The translations under genes were made by a program, and so were the position numbers. Positions 26,910 through 35,941 of a stretch of DNA of 64,000 nucleotides are shown one piece after another (position 1 is the stretch's first letter; each line of letters begins with the position of its first letter). Below the pieces are notes generated by a model, which worked only from the letters and a program-made list of their open reading frames with translations, searched no databases and was not told the origin of the DNA. Source of the DNA: an uncultured Acidimicrobiales bacterium (GTDB taxonomy: Bacteria > Actinomycetota > Acidimicrobiia > Acidimicrobiales > SHLQ01); contig CALLQB010000004.1 of assembly GCA_938015295.1 (NCBI GenBank), forward strand, positions 62,001-126,000, written 5' to 3'.

Positions 26910-28088
26910 TCAGACTCGAATCAGCAGGGCGTCGCCTTGGCCGCCGCCACCGCAGAGCGATGCCGAGCCGAGGCCGCCACCGCGACGCTTGAGCTCATAA
27001 GCGAGGGTCAGTACAAGGCGGGCGCCGGTCATGCCGATGGGGTGACCCAGGGCGATCGCGCCGCCGTTGACGTTGACGATGTCGTCGGGAATGCTGAGTT
27101 CGTCCATCGATGCGCACGCAACAGCGGCGAACGCCTCGTTCATCTCGAAGAGGTCGACGTCGCTTACCGACATGTCGACCCGCTCGAGCGCTTGAAGAGC
27201 GGCTTGCGACGGCTTGGTGAGCAGCGATGTGTCGGGGCCAGCCATTTGTCCATAGCTGACGATTTCGGCCAGCGGCTCAATACCCAACTCTTCGGCCTTG
27301 GCTTTGGAGGTAACGACCATGGCGCAGCCGCCGTCGGAGATCTGACTGGCGTTGCCCGCGGTGATGTTGCCAGCTTCGGCGAACGCGGGGCGGAGGCCAC
27401 CAAGGGTGTCGACGGTGATGCCAGCGCGAACGCCTTCGTCGGTGTCGAGGACAACCGGATCGCCCTTGCGTTGCGGAATGCTGACGGACGCAATTTCTTC
27501 GGCCATGATGCCGTCTTTGATGGCCCGGGCTGCGCGCTCGTGCGACATCGCAGCGAGGGCATCCTGACGGTCGCGGTTGATGCCTGCCGACTCGGCATAC
27601 TTCTCGGTGGATTCACCCATCAACACGGCGTCGAGGGTACAAAAGAGGCCGTCGAAGTTGAGCGAGTCAAGCATCTCACCGTGGCCGTACCGGTAACCGG
27701 CGCGGGCATTGGGAAGCAGGTACGGAGCATTGGTCATCGACTCCATGCCGCCGGCCACCACGATCTCGGCGTCGCCAGCCTCGATGAGTCGGTGAGCGAG
27801 ATACACCGACTCCATGCCCGACAGGCATGCCTTGTTGAGCGCGGAGGAGGGTGTGGTGAGCGGAATGCCGCCAAGGGCGGCCGCTTTACGGGCTGGCACC
27901 TGTCCGGCGCCCGCCTGCACGACCTGGCCCATCCAGACATAGTCGACCTGGTCGCCCGAGATACCCGACCGGGCTAATGCGGCGGCGATGGCATGGCCGC
28001 CGAGTTCGGGGCCGGACTGGCTGGAAAGGCCGCCGGAAAGTTTGCCGATAGGCGTGCGTGCGCCGTCAAGAATCACCGTGTTCGTCAT
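26910..28088 (-). CDS. Acetyl-CoA acetyltransferase (thiolase)
   Basis: 392 residues from ATG 28088; an in-frame ATG three codons earlier is possible. The nucleophilic cysteine is C88 in LNKACLSGMES, the catalytic His is H349 in GGAIALGHPIGMTGAR, and the second cysteine is C379 in SLCGGGGQGDAL. Length and motifs fit biosynthetic or degradative acetyl-CoA C-acetyltransferase. It condenses or cleaves acetoacetyl-CoA. It sits upstream of yaaA on the same strand and 34 bp downstream of a secreted protein gene. Confidence 0.93.
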   Translation of the reverse strand: MTNTVILDGARTPIGKLSGGLSSQSGPELGGHAIAAALARSGISGDQVDYVWMGQVVQAGAGQVPARKAAALGGIPLTTPSSALNKACLSGMESVYLAHRLIEAGDAEIVVAGGMESMTNAPYLLPNARAGYRYGHGEMLDSLNFDGLFCTLDAVLMGESTEKYAESAGINRDRQDALAAMSHERAARAIKDGIMAEEIASVSIPQRKGDPVVLDTDEGVRAGITVDTLGGLRPAFAEAGNITAGNASQISDGGCAMVVTSKAKAEELGIEPLAEIVSYGQMAGPDTSLLTKPSQAALQALERVDMSVSDVDLFEMNEAFAAVACASMDELSIPDDIVNVNGGAIALGHPIGMTGARLVLTLAYELKRRGGGLGSASLCGGGGQGDALLIRV

Positions 28089-28122
28089 GAGATCCATGCT
28101 ACTTGTCGGCCGCGCTGTACCA

Positions 28123-29781
28123 CTAGTGCCGTCGTTTCCGCCGAACCAGCGTCGCGCCAAGCGCAACCAGTGCCACGACCACCACGAGTGCGATGGCGAT
28201 TGGCACGGCGAGGCCTGTTGCGGTCTCGTCTGACTCTTCGATTGGTGAAGCCATGTTGGTTCGTGGTGTCGCTGGTGCTTCACCCGTTGTCGTGCCGTCG
28301 GCAACAACCGGCACAATGGTCAGCTGATTGGCAGGGCTCGCGACGTCGATGGTGAAGTCTCCGGCGTCATAGAGGCTCGCGAGCGACAGCGATCGATCGA
28401 CGTAACCGTCGGTGACCGGCGCAGGGTCGCCTGGGGTCACCAGTGCATCAGGCCGCACCAGTTCGATGCCACCATTGCGAGCTCGAAGTACGCCACTCTG
28501 CACCGCTGCTGAACCCCAACCCCAGCCGACATCGGTAGGAGCGGTTATCTGTTTGCCGTCCAACGAGACGAACTCCATCTTCTTGGTGGACTCCGTCTCG
28601 TATTCGACAACCATCGATGTTTGGTCGACCCAATGAATCCACCTCGCAGCGCCGTTTCCTGTGGAGACATTGGCGCCGGGGTTGTCGAGAGCGAGGACCT
28701 GAGCCGACTCAGCGACCGGACCGCCGTCGACGACATCGAGCAACACGATGTGGGTGGCGCCGGTGTCGTACTTGAGGTTGGTGCCCGAAAGTGTGGCTAG
28801 CAGGGCGAGTGTGCCGTTGGTAGACAGCTGGCCATCGAGTACCGAGGTGCCGTCGGGAAGAGCGACCTCGCCGTTTTCGATGAGCTGAAGGTCGTCCGAC
28901 GATACTGTCCGCAGCGGGCCGCCTGCCGTGCTCGGTAGGAGCGAGACCGCTCCGTCGGGATGCAGTACCGCTCGACTGACGTTCGAAAAGCTCTTGGAGA
29001 CGTCCTCGAAACCAGCTTCGGGACTGTTGCTGGTGGCAATCCGTACGGAGCCATTGTTCGGGCCATAACCGGTTGCCGCAACGACTCGGTTGCCGCCGTC
29101 GAGACAGGCAACGCGGTCGCGGGCGAACGACACATAGTCGATCCCGATAGGTCTCTCGTCGAGAACGGAGAAGGTCGTGAGATCCACAATCGCAACCGTC
29201 ACTGGACGCGAAGCCGATGCCACCACAGCCGCCAGCGTTGTGCCAGGGCAGTGCGCAACGACACCGCCGAAACCGGTAGCACCCCTGGCGATGGTGCGGC
29301 CACGGTTGTCGAGAACTGCGATGTCGCTTGAGCCGACAACCCCCGAAAGGACCGCTGCCGGCGGACCCTCACCGGTAGTCGGGAGCACCTGGGAGATCTC
29401 GCGCTCAAACTCATCAGCACTCGGCGTCGGCACACAACCCATCGCCTGAAGGTCCGAACCGTCGTAGCTGGCGAAGACAACGATCGAACCACTGAAGCGA
29501 CCGAAGTTGGTGCCACACCCGCCGCCCCAGTCTTCGCCAATCACGGTTTCAACAGGCGACACCTCGCCCTTCACCACACCGTCGACCGCGAACTCCCACA
29601 CAGGCTCACGTTCGCTACCTATCTGCTCGACGACTGTCCCCGTGAAAACGACGTCGGCCGACCCCACCACATCGATGGGGTCGGCGGAGGCGCACGAACA
29701 TGCTTGAGCAGTTGGGGGGTTTGCCATCAGCGCTGTGGCGATGAGCAGCAGCACGGTGAGACATCGGAGAGGTGTCGACAT
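28123..29781 (-). CDS. Secreted membrane-anchored protein with TIMP/NTR-like N-terminal domain
   Basis: About 552 residues from ATG 29781; ATG 29820 is also possible. A signal peptide (LTVLLLIATALMANPPTAQA) is followed directly by CSCASADPIDVVGSADVVFT. Such a Cys-x-Cys N-terminus with VVFTGTVVEQ and later cysteines (GGGCG, AMGC) resembles the netrin/TIMP-like fold. The next 350 residues are beta-rich and propeller-like. The C-terminus has a hydrophobic helix and a basic tail (VRRKRRH), so the protein is anchored with its bulk outside. The function is not known; the NTR assignment is by pattern. Confidence 0.7.
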   Translation of the reverse strand: MSTPLRCLTVLLLIATALMANPPTAQACSCASADPIDVVGSADVVFTGTVVEQIGSEREPVWEFAVDGVVKGEVSPVETVIGEDWGGGCGTNFGRFSGSIVVFASYDGSDLQAMGCVPTPSADEFEREISQVLPTTGEGPPAAVLSGVVGSSDIAVLDNRGRTIARGATGFGGVVAHCPGTTLAAVVASASRPVTVAIVDLTTFSVLDERPIGIDYVSFARDRVACLDGGNRVVAATGYGPNNGSVRIATSNSPEAGFEDVSKSFSNVSRAVLHPDGAVSLLPSTAGGPLRTVSSDDLQLIENGEVALPDGTSVLDGQLSTNGTLALLATLSGTNLKYDTGATHIVLLDVVDGGPVAESAQVLALDNPGANVSTGNGAARWIHWVDQTSMVVEYETESTKKMEFVSLDGKQITAPTDVGWGWGSAAVQSGVLRARNGGIELVRPDALVTPGDPAPVTDGYVDRSLSLASLYDAGDFTIDVASPANQLTIVPVVADGTTTGEAPATPRTNMASPIEESDETATGLAVPIAIALVVVVALVALGATLVRRKRRH

Positions 29782-29839
29782 ACTTCTTCGACGAGTGGTA
29801 CCAAGCATCTGGTTCCCCAACCCACTGTGGGCGAGTGTG

Positions 29840-31534
29840 CTACATCTTCACGGGACCCGTTGAGTATGCCCTGGTAACAGTGCCACTCGGGTCGGTGATC
29901 TCGACGTAGACCCACTTCTTGCCGCGGCCGGTGTCGGCCCGATTGATCACCGCGGTGTTCTTTCCGCGCTCAACTGGTTGTTCGGCAACCAGCTTGCCGT
30001 CGAAGCCCTGGTTGTCGTTGTCGACAAAGATGCGGGCTGTCGAGCCGGCCTCATGGGCTTTGTCGCGGAACTTCACGGTGAACTTGCGTTTGGCGGCCCG
30101 GTCGTCGCGGCTGAGGTGCACATAGTCGACCTTGAACTGTCGAACGCCGGCGTCTTCATGCAGGTCGATACGGAACTGATCGATGAGTAGACCCTTCCAC
30201 TTGAATCCAGCAGCGTACGGCTCAAGCAGCTCGGCTGCGGTGAAATCGGTGAGGTCGATTTGAATCAGATTCCAGCCCGGCGCAACAACGATGTCGTCGC
30301 TGGTGAGGTACTGGCCGGTGTCGGCACGGTGCCACGCAAGACGGGCGTTCATGCCGCCGCCAGGGTTGGCAGAAAGGTCGAATTGGCCAGCCAGAAACAC
30401 CTTCATCGTTAGGCGATGAAATTGTGTGGTGTTGATCGGTTTACCGTCGGCGAGGGTCAGGTACATGCCCGAATCGGTCAGGTCTGGAGCGGTGTTGATG
30501 CCTACCGCCTTGCCGCCAGCAACCGAGACACTCGCATTCGGCGTGATGTTGTAGTCGGTTGCCTGCTTGAAGTCCCAGGGGTCACGGCGCACCTTCTTTG
30601 CATAGCTAGCGCCGCCGCCGATGTCAGGGTCGATGACGACAACTCGTGGCCGGGCGTCGATCTTTACCGGTGACGAATACGACGAGCGGCCTGCCGCGTC
30701 GACGCTATAGAAGTGGTAGATGCCAGGCGGGTAGGCTTTTGCGTTGAAGGTCACCGAGCCGCCAGTGCTGGTTGCAACCGGTCCCCAGTTGGGGTTCGTT
30801 GCAGTGTTGTTTGTGGGGTCGGTGTCGCGGTCCCAGAACACGTCGCCAGCAGTCGCTGGGGTGACGTTGACTGCGGTGCCCGTGTCGGAGTCATACAGCC
30901 GGATCCAGTCGAGCTCGACATCGGTGCCCATTCGGCTTGGGATGAGCGAGAGGCCCCGGATCATGCCCGCCCAGGCCACGGGGTATTCGCCACTGTCGTT
31001 GACGAGCGGAACGTCGTAGGTGTGCCAGCCGGGTTCGCTGACGAACTTCGTGCCACCTTGGCACTCGGCTCGCAGCTGTCCGCAGTCGTACCAAACGACT
31101 CGGCCACCGGTGCGCGGCTGATCGAGACTGGTTTTCATGCGAAACGAGATGCGGTCGTAGGTTGCGGTGTCGATTTCATGCAGGGCGCCGTCTCGGCCCC
31201 ACGGGATGCCACTGTTGTCCCAACTCTGCAGCAGACGGATGAACGCGAAGGGTTCGCCGGTGCCCTTCCAGACTCCCTGCGAACGAGACACGTTGGTCAT
31301 CTTGAAGTGGTTCAGGTTGGCAAAGTTGGGTACGTCGGAGTTGGAGGAGAAGTCCCAAGCATCAACGAACTCGGTGGTGGCAAAGTCGACGCTTTCGTCG
31401 ACTTGGCTCTGCGACACCGAGGGTGCCGAGGCTGCTGCTGAAGACGGGGGAGCAAAGACCGTAAGAGTCGCAAGCATTGCCGCCGTCAGCAACAACGAGA
31501 GGATGGTTCGAGCCCGGTTCGGGACCTGAGTCAT
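29840..31534 (-). CDS. Secreted protein with two carbohydrate-binding-like beta modules
   Basis: About 564 residues from ATG 31534, with GAGAC upstream. The signal peptide is TILSLLLTAAMLATLTVFAP then SSAAA. Two similar modules follow. The first starts at WDFSSNSDVPNFANLNHFKM and ends DVELDWIRLYD; the second starts at PWDFKQATDYNITPNASVSV and ends FKVDYVHLSRD. Both look like jelly-roll modules that bind carbohydrate. A fibronectin-like segment separates them, and an Ig-like segment closes the protein. No catalytic domain is evident. The gene is 58 bp upstream of the NTR-like gene on the same strand. Confidence 0.7.
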   Translation of the reverse strand: MTQVPNRARTILSLLLTAAMLATLTVFAPPSSAAASAPSVSQSQVDESVDFATTEFVDAWDFSSNSDVPNFANLNHFKMTNVSRSQGVWKGTGEPFAFIRLLQSWDNSGIPWGRDGALHEIDTATYDRISFRMKTSLDQPRTGGRVVWYDCGQLRAECQGGTKFVSEPGWHTYDVPLVNDSGEYPVAWAGMIRGLSLIPSRMGTDVELDWIRLYDSDTGTAVNVTPATAGDVFWDRDTDPTNNTATNPNWGPVATSTGGSVTFNAKAYPPGIYHFYSVDAAGRSSYSSPVKIDARPRVVVIDPDIGGGASYAKKVRRDPWDFKQATDYNITPNASVSVAGGKAVGINTAPDLTDSGMYLTLADGKPINTTQFHRLTMKVFLAGQFDLSANPGGGMNARLAWHRADTGQYLTSDDIVVAPGWNLIQIDLTDFTAAELLEPYAAGFKWKGLLIDQFRIDLHEDAGVRQFKVDYVHLSRDDRAAKRKFTVKFRDKAHEAGSTARIFVDNDNQGFDGKLVAEQPVERGKNTAVINRADTGRGKKWVYVEITDPSGTVTRAYSTGPVKM

Positions 31535-31612
31535 TGGCGTCTCATTTCGTTGATTGCACTGCTGATTCACTGGGTATCGGCCTCGGCGTCACAAATCTGT
31601 AGGGTGCCAGAT

Positions 31613-32353
31613 ATGGATACTTCACGCCTCCACGAAGCAGTACGTGTCGACGGTCTCCGGCTTGGCGAAGTGGCCCGCGACAACCTTGATGCCCGAATCG
31701 AACACTGTCCCGAGTGGGATATGGCCGCTCTGGTTGAGCACACGGCGATGGTCTACCGGTTTATGGCCGCGTGCCTCAAGAGTTCGACACCCGACGCCCC
31801 GCCCAAGCTCGAAGCTGAAGACGCACCAAGTGGCGATGCGGTTGTCGACTACTTCGGCGAGAAACACACCCAGTTGCTTGAGGCTCTCGCCGGCGCAGAC
31901 CCCGACGCGGCGGCCTGGAACTGGACTTCTGACCCAACCGCACGATTCTTCTGGCACCGGATGGCGAGCGAAACCGCGATTCACCGCTGGGATGCCGAGA
32001 ATGCCGTTGGCGAGGCAACGATCGACGGAGCCTTCGATGCCGACTTGGCTGCAGATGGTATCGATGAGGTCATCGCCGTTGGCATGCAGCACACGATGCG
32101 CGGTCCGGTTTCTGACTACCCACCAGGTTCGTTACACCTGCACCGCACCGACGGTGAAGGCGAATGGATGCTCACGAGCGCCGATGGCGCACTTGTAGTG
32201 ACCGAGGAGCACGGCAAGGGTGACGCCGCCGTTCGTGGATCAGCTTCAGCTCTGTTTTTATATCTGTGGGGCCGAGTGCGCCTGAGTGATGACGCGTTAC
32301 AAATCTTCGGCGATTCCGACATTGCCGCCGCATGGGCGCAGGTCGCTCCGTAA
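31613..32353 (+). CDS. Maleylpyruvate isomerase family mycothiol-dependent enzyme
   Basis: 246 residues from ATG 31613. The DinB-like helix bundle carries ARIEHCPEWDMAALVEHTAM, an N-terminal metal-site pattern, and ETAIHRWDAENAVGEA, with His residues placed as in TIGR03083 proteins. The C-terminal part (GDAAVRGSASALFLYLWGR) matches the MPI sterol-carrier-like domain. Family members use mycothiol, which supports an actinobacterial host. The substrate is unknown. It is divergent from the secreted modular protein and converges on the VOC gene. Confidence 0.88.
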   Translation: MDTSRLHEAVRVDGLRLGEVARDNLDARIEHCPEWDMAALVEHTAMVYRFMAACLKSSTPDAPPKLEAEDAPSGDAVVDYFGEKHTQLLEALAGADPDAAAWNWTSDPTARFFWHRMASETAIHRWDAENAVGEATIDGAFDADLAADGIDEVIAVGMQHTMRGPVSDYPPGSLHLHRTDGEGEWMLTSADGALVVTEEHGKGDAAVRGSASALFLYLWGRVRLSDDALQIFGDSDIAAAWAQVAP

Positions 32354-32363
32354 TACGCCTGAG

Positions 32364-32825
32364 TTACGGCGAGAGGTCGGGAGTGTCGAACTCACCGACG
32401 AGTGTCGTGCCGCTGAGCGGCGCCTCGCTGGCAAGAAAGTGTTCGTAAAACCTAGTGAACCGACCGGGGCCATGTCGCGCATCGATTGTCGCTTGGTCGT
32501 AGTCGAGGGTGTAGTAGGTGTCGATACCGTTCGCGGCCGCGGTGTCGCGGCTTGCATCGGCATCGGGAACGGCAAACACCACACCGATGACACCCTCGCC
32601 TCGCTCCTCGAGCGTGGTTCGTAGCTGACTCTCGCGGTCGGGGAGAGGTGCGACGAGTTCGACGCCGGCGTCGAAGTTGATCGCCACGCGAACCCCAAAG
32701 TCGGCCGCTTCGCCGCCAAGGGACTCAACGAAGCTGGTCTGCAGGAGTTCGCCAAAAAACCTCATCCCAGCGTCGAGGTCCCAGACCCCCATCACCACTC
32801 GGTTGACGCCACGCTGTCGAGCCAT
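32364..32825 (-). CDS. VOC (glyoxalase-like) family protein
   Basis: 153 residues from ATG 32825. The beta-alpha-beta-beta-beta pattern is seen in VVMGVWDLDAGMRFFGELLQ and GVVFAVPDADASRDTAAANG. Conserved residues are less clear than in glyoxalase I, so the reaction is open. It lies 27 bp behind the DMGDH-like gene on the same strand and is likely in the same transcript. Confidence 0.75.
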   Translation of the reverse strand: MARQRGVNRVVMGVWDLDAGMRFFGELLQTSFVESLGGEAADFGVRVAINFDAGVELVAPLPDRESQLRTTLEERGEGVIGVVFAVPDADASRDTAAANGIDTYYTLDYDQATIDARHGPGRFTRFYEHFLASEAPLSGTTLVGEFDTPDLSP

Positions 32826-32852
32826 AAGCCGACTGTAGTTCGCTCGAAAGTG

Positions 32853-35282
32853 TCAGCTTCGCAGGTGGCTGTTTTCTGGGTCGTAGACCGGACCGTCCAA
32901 GACCGTTGCTTTTACTCGTTCGGCCAATAGCAGCACATCGAGTTCGGTGCCCGGAGCCGCGTGCTGGGGTCCGACGTAGGCGAACGCAAGGCTCTTGCCG
33001 ACGGTGAATCCGTAGCCGCCGCTAGTGGTTAGGCCAACCGCGGTGTCGCCGGAGAAGACACCCTCGCCGCCATGACAATCGGCGATGTCGCCGGTCAAGC
33101 TGTCGACGTCGATCTCGAGATACACAAGCCGCCAATCGTTGCCCGACGGTGTGCGGTTGACCATGTCGCTGCCGATGAACTCTTTATCATCGCGTACGAA
33201 GAAGTCGACCCCCGCCTGCACCGGGCCAATGTCGTGCGTGAGTTCGTTGCGGGTGAGGTAGGCCTTCTCCATGCGCAGCGAATTGAGGGCGTGCGAACCG
33301 AAGTCGGCGATGCCATGGTCCTGGCCGGCCTCCCACAGTCCGTCATACACCGGCAACATATCGGCGATGGGGCCGTGGAGCTCCCAGCCGAGAGCGCCGG
33401 TGAAACCGACGCGAAGTGCGAGCAGCGGCACGCCGCACACGGTGATCTCCTGGGCCGTTAGCCAGCGGAACGCTTCGTTGGTGACGTCGGTGTCGGTACA
33501 CGCTGCCAGAACGTCACGCGACAGCGGGCCGGCGATGACCAAGGTTGCGCGGTCGGTGGTGACGTCAGAAACGGTGACGTTTTCGTCGGCCGCGATGTGT
33601 TGGTCGAACCAGTCGAAGTCGCGCTGCTCGCCCATTGGCCCCGACACCATATAGAAGCGGTCGTCGGCGAGTTTGGTGATGGTGACTTCGGTTTCGATGC
33701 GACCGGTCGGTGTCAGGACATACCCGAGCGACATGCGGCCGAGCTTGGTCGGAACTCGGTTGGTGGTCATCCGATCGAGGAATGTTGCTGCGTCCGCGCC
33801 GGTGACTTCGTATTTGGCGAACGCGGTGAGGTCCATGAGCGCGACGCGCTCACGGACTGCCTTGTGTTCTTCGGCGACGACGTCAAACCATTCGACCCTG
33901 CGATGGCCGAAAGCGTCTTCCATCGGCATCGACTCGGGAACAAACCACTTCGGCTGCTCCCAGCCAAAGGCCTGGGTGTGAACCGCTCGATGTTCGAGCA
34001 TGCGTTCGTAGAACGGTGAGGTGCGCACGGGGCGATGTGCGTAGCGTTCTTCGTCGGGTACGTGGGCTCGGAACATCCATTCGTAGTCTTCGATGGCTTT
34101 GGCCTCGGCGTACTCGGGAGTGATCCACCCGAAGCGGCGGGGGTCGTAGTGGCGGATGTTGTATTCGACCTCGCCGTGTACCATCCAGCGAGCGAGCTCT
34201 CGGCCGGCGCCGGGGCCCCAGGCAAGTCCAATCGACGAGCCGGTGTTGAGCCAGAAGTTGCGCACACCGGGCGCTGGACCAAGCAACATGTTTGCGTCGG
34301 TCGTGTGCGTGATAGCGCCTCGGATCGCTCGACGAATACCGAGGTCGGCGAGGATCGGCATGCGGTTGAAAGTTTCTTCGAGCCATGGCGCAAGCAGATC
34401 GTAATCGGCGTCAAAGAGTGGGTTCTCGGCATCCCACGGCACGCCGTCGGCCCATTCCGGAACCGTGATTGCTCCGGCCTTCTCATAGATGCCGATGAGC
34501 GCCGCCTCCTGTTCTTGGCGGATGTAGCCGGCGAGTTTGTTGTCGCGCATGACCGGCATTTCGGGCTGGCCAGCAAACTCGGGAACCGGATCGGTAACCA
34601 GGTAATGATGCAGGACGTTGGCCTGCGGAACCCGGAGACCAACCATCTGCGCTACCTGGTCGCCATAACAGCCGGCCGCGTCGACGACGTGTTCGCAGAA
34701 ATAGGTGCCTTTCTCGGTGACAACTTCCCACTCGTCGTCGGGTGCTCGACGGATGTCGGTGACCCGGTTATGTCGAACGACGGTCGCCCCCATGGCCCGA
34801 GCGCCAGCGATGAACGCCATGGTGGCGCCAGTGGGGTCGACATGGCCTTCGTTTGGGGTCCAGATGGCGGCGAGGACCCCGTCGATGTTGTAGTTCGGGT
34901 TGAGTTCGGCGACGCGATCTGGCCCGACCAGTTCGATGTCGTAGCCGAGGTATGCGCCGATGCCGAGTTGCGCCTTCAGCGCGTCGAGCTCGTGGTGGTC
35001 GTAGGCGACGCGTAGGCCACCGGGCTGATGAAACGACACCGCTTGGCCGGTTTCTTCTTCGATGGTCTCATAGGTCTCGATGGCGTACTGATGAAACGCC
35101 GCGGTGGTGTAGTCGCCGATCGAGTTGGTGATTTGACCAGCAGCGTGCCAGGTCGAGCCCGAGGTGAGCTCGGCTTTTTCGACCAGGACACAGTCGGTCC
35201 AGCCCTCTTTGGCTAGGTGGTACAGCAGTGCTGCACCATGGATGCCGCCGCCGATGACTACTGCGCGCACACGTTCGCTCAA
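32853..35282 (-). CDS. DMGDH/sarcosine dehydrogenase-like FAD oxidoreductase with GcvT domain
   Basis: 809 residues. The N-terminal FAD site is AVVIGGGIHGAALLYHLAKE. STWHAAGQ places H46 where dimethylglycine and sarcosine dehydrogenases attach FAD covalently. The middle of the protein continues the DAO fold (YIRQEQEAALIGIYEKAGAI). The C-terminal half is a GcvT-like folate-binding domain (ALMDLTAFAKYEVTGADAAT, SLGYVLTPTGRIETEVTITK, GWELHGPI). It should oxidatively N-demethylate a methylated amine and pass the carbon to tetrahydrofolate. The substrate is inferred from the family only. Confidence 0.9.
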   Translation of the reverse strand: MSERVRAVVIGGGIHGAALLYHLAKEGWTDCVLVEKAELTSGSTWHAAGQITNSIGDYTTAAFHQYAIETYETIEEETGQAVSFHQPGGLRVAYDHHELDALKAQLGIGAYLGYDIELVGPDRVAELNPNYNIDGVLAAIWTPNEGHVDPTGATMAFIAGARAMGATVVRHNRVTDIRRAPDDEWEVVTEKGTYFCEHVVDAAGCYGDQVAQMVGLRVPQANVLHHYLVTDPVPEFAGQPEMPVMRDNKLAGYIRQEQEAALIGIYEKAGAITVPEWADGVPWDAENPLFDADYDLLAPWLEETFNRMPILADLGIRRAIRGAITHTTDANMLLGPAPGVRNFWLNTGSSIGLAWGPGAGRELARWMVHGEVEYNIRHYDPRRFGWITPEYAEAKAIEDYEWMFRAHVPDEERYAHRPVRTSPFYERMLEHRAVHTQAFGWEQPKWFVPESMPMEDAFGHRRVEWFDVVAEEHKAVRERVALMDLTAFAKYEVTGADAATFLDRMTTNRVPTKLGRMSLGYVLTPTGRIETEVTITKLADDRFYMVSGPMGEQRDFDWFDQHIAADENVTVSDVTTDRATLVIAGPLSRDVLAACTDTDVTNEAFRWLTAQEITVCGVPLLALRVGFTGALGWELHGPIADMLPVYDGLWEAGQDHGIADFGSHALNSLRMEKAYLTRNELTHDIGPVQAGVDFFVRDDKEFIGSDMVNRTPSGNDWRLVYLEIDVDSLTGDIADCHGGEGVFSGDTAVGLTTSGGYGFTVGKSLAFAYVGPQHAAPGTELDVLLLAERVKATVLDGPVYDPENSHLRS

Positions 35283-35350
35283 CGTTGTTACCTCGGTGAT
35301 GCCTAGAGTTTCGGGCGAGTTATACCCTCTGACGTATTAGTAAGAGTCTT

Positions 35351-35932
35351 TCACAGAATCGTTCGGTCAGATTTGTTGAGCAGGCCCTCTAGGAGGCTGC
35401 GGTACTCAAGGACTTCGGTCGCCGCTTTTCCGACGACCTTGGCTTGGTCATCGAATCGACGGACCATCGTTGCGGTTTGGTGGCCATCGAGTTTTTCGAA
35501 GGCCTGAACCTCGTCGTCGGTCGATGGACCGCCCTGCAGTTGCAGGGTCGCCGCCGACGCTGCGCTGAGTTGTGCAAAGTACGCCGGTTCGGTGGCGCAC
35601 AAATAGCGCTTCGCCTCGACGTGAAGTGCTATTGGCTCGACTATCGATCGAGGAAAGTGCGGTGCGAGGAACTGGCGAGCGACGGTTTCGTGGCGAAGGT
35701 CGCGTGCCCGGTGTCGTTGCTCGGCGTTGAGGATGTTTCGGTCCGCCAAAACAAGGTGTCCGACATCGTGCAGAAGCGCAGCGGCAACGACGCTGTCGTT
35801 GCAGCCCGCGTTGGCCGCAAGTTGCGCGGACTGGCTCATATGTTCGGTCAGCGACAACCGCTCGTCATAGGTTTGCTCGCCGTGACGTTCGAAGAGCGAA
35901 AAGAGGGTGTCGATGATTGTTGGTGCGTGCAC
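35351..35932 (-). CDS. PhnZ/TmpB-like HD-domain oxygenase candidate
   Basis: 193 residues from GTG 35932. The HD residues H31, H55-D56, H81, H104 and D161/D162 sit close to the positions of the mixed-valent di-iron ligands of PhnZ (H34, H58, D59, H80, H104, D161, known from the family). Helpful motifs are ALLHDVGHLVLADR, ARDLRHETVARQFLA and ATMVRRFDDQAKV. The PhnZ gate residues Tyr and Glu have Y22 and E24 as possible counterparts, but one residue shorter, so the substrate may differ. It is 9 bp behind prmA and 68 bp ahead of the DMGDH-like gene on the same strand. Confidence 0.75.
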   Translation of the reverse strand: MHAPTIIDTLFSLFERHGEQTYDERLSLTEHMSQSAQLAANAGCNDSVVAAALLHDVGHLVLADRNILNAEQRHRARDLRHETVARQFLAPHFPRSIVEPIALHVEAKRYLCATEPAYFAQLSAASAATLQLQGGPSTDDEVQAFEKLDGHQTATMVRRFDDQAKVVGKAATEVLEYRSLLEGLLNKSDRTIL

Positions 35933-35941
35933 GGTGGCCCC

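Noticed and set aside
35319-35324. TATAAC -10-like box on the minus strand upstream of the DMGDH-like gene
   Set aside because: No matching -35 at a usual spacing, so a promoter call is not supported.
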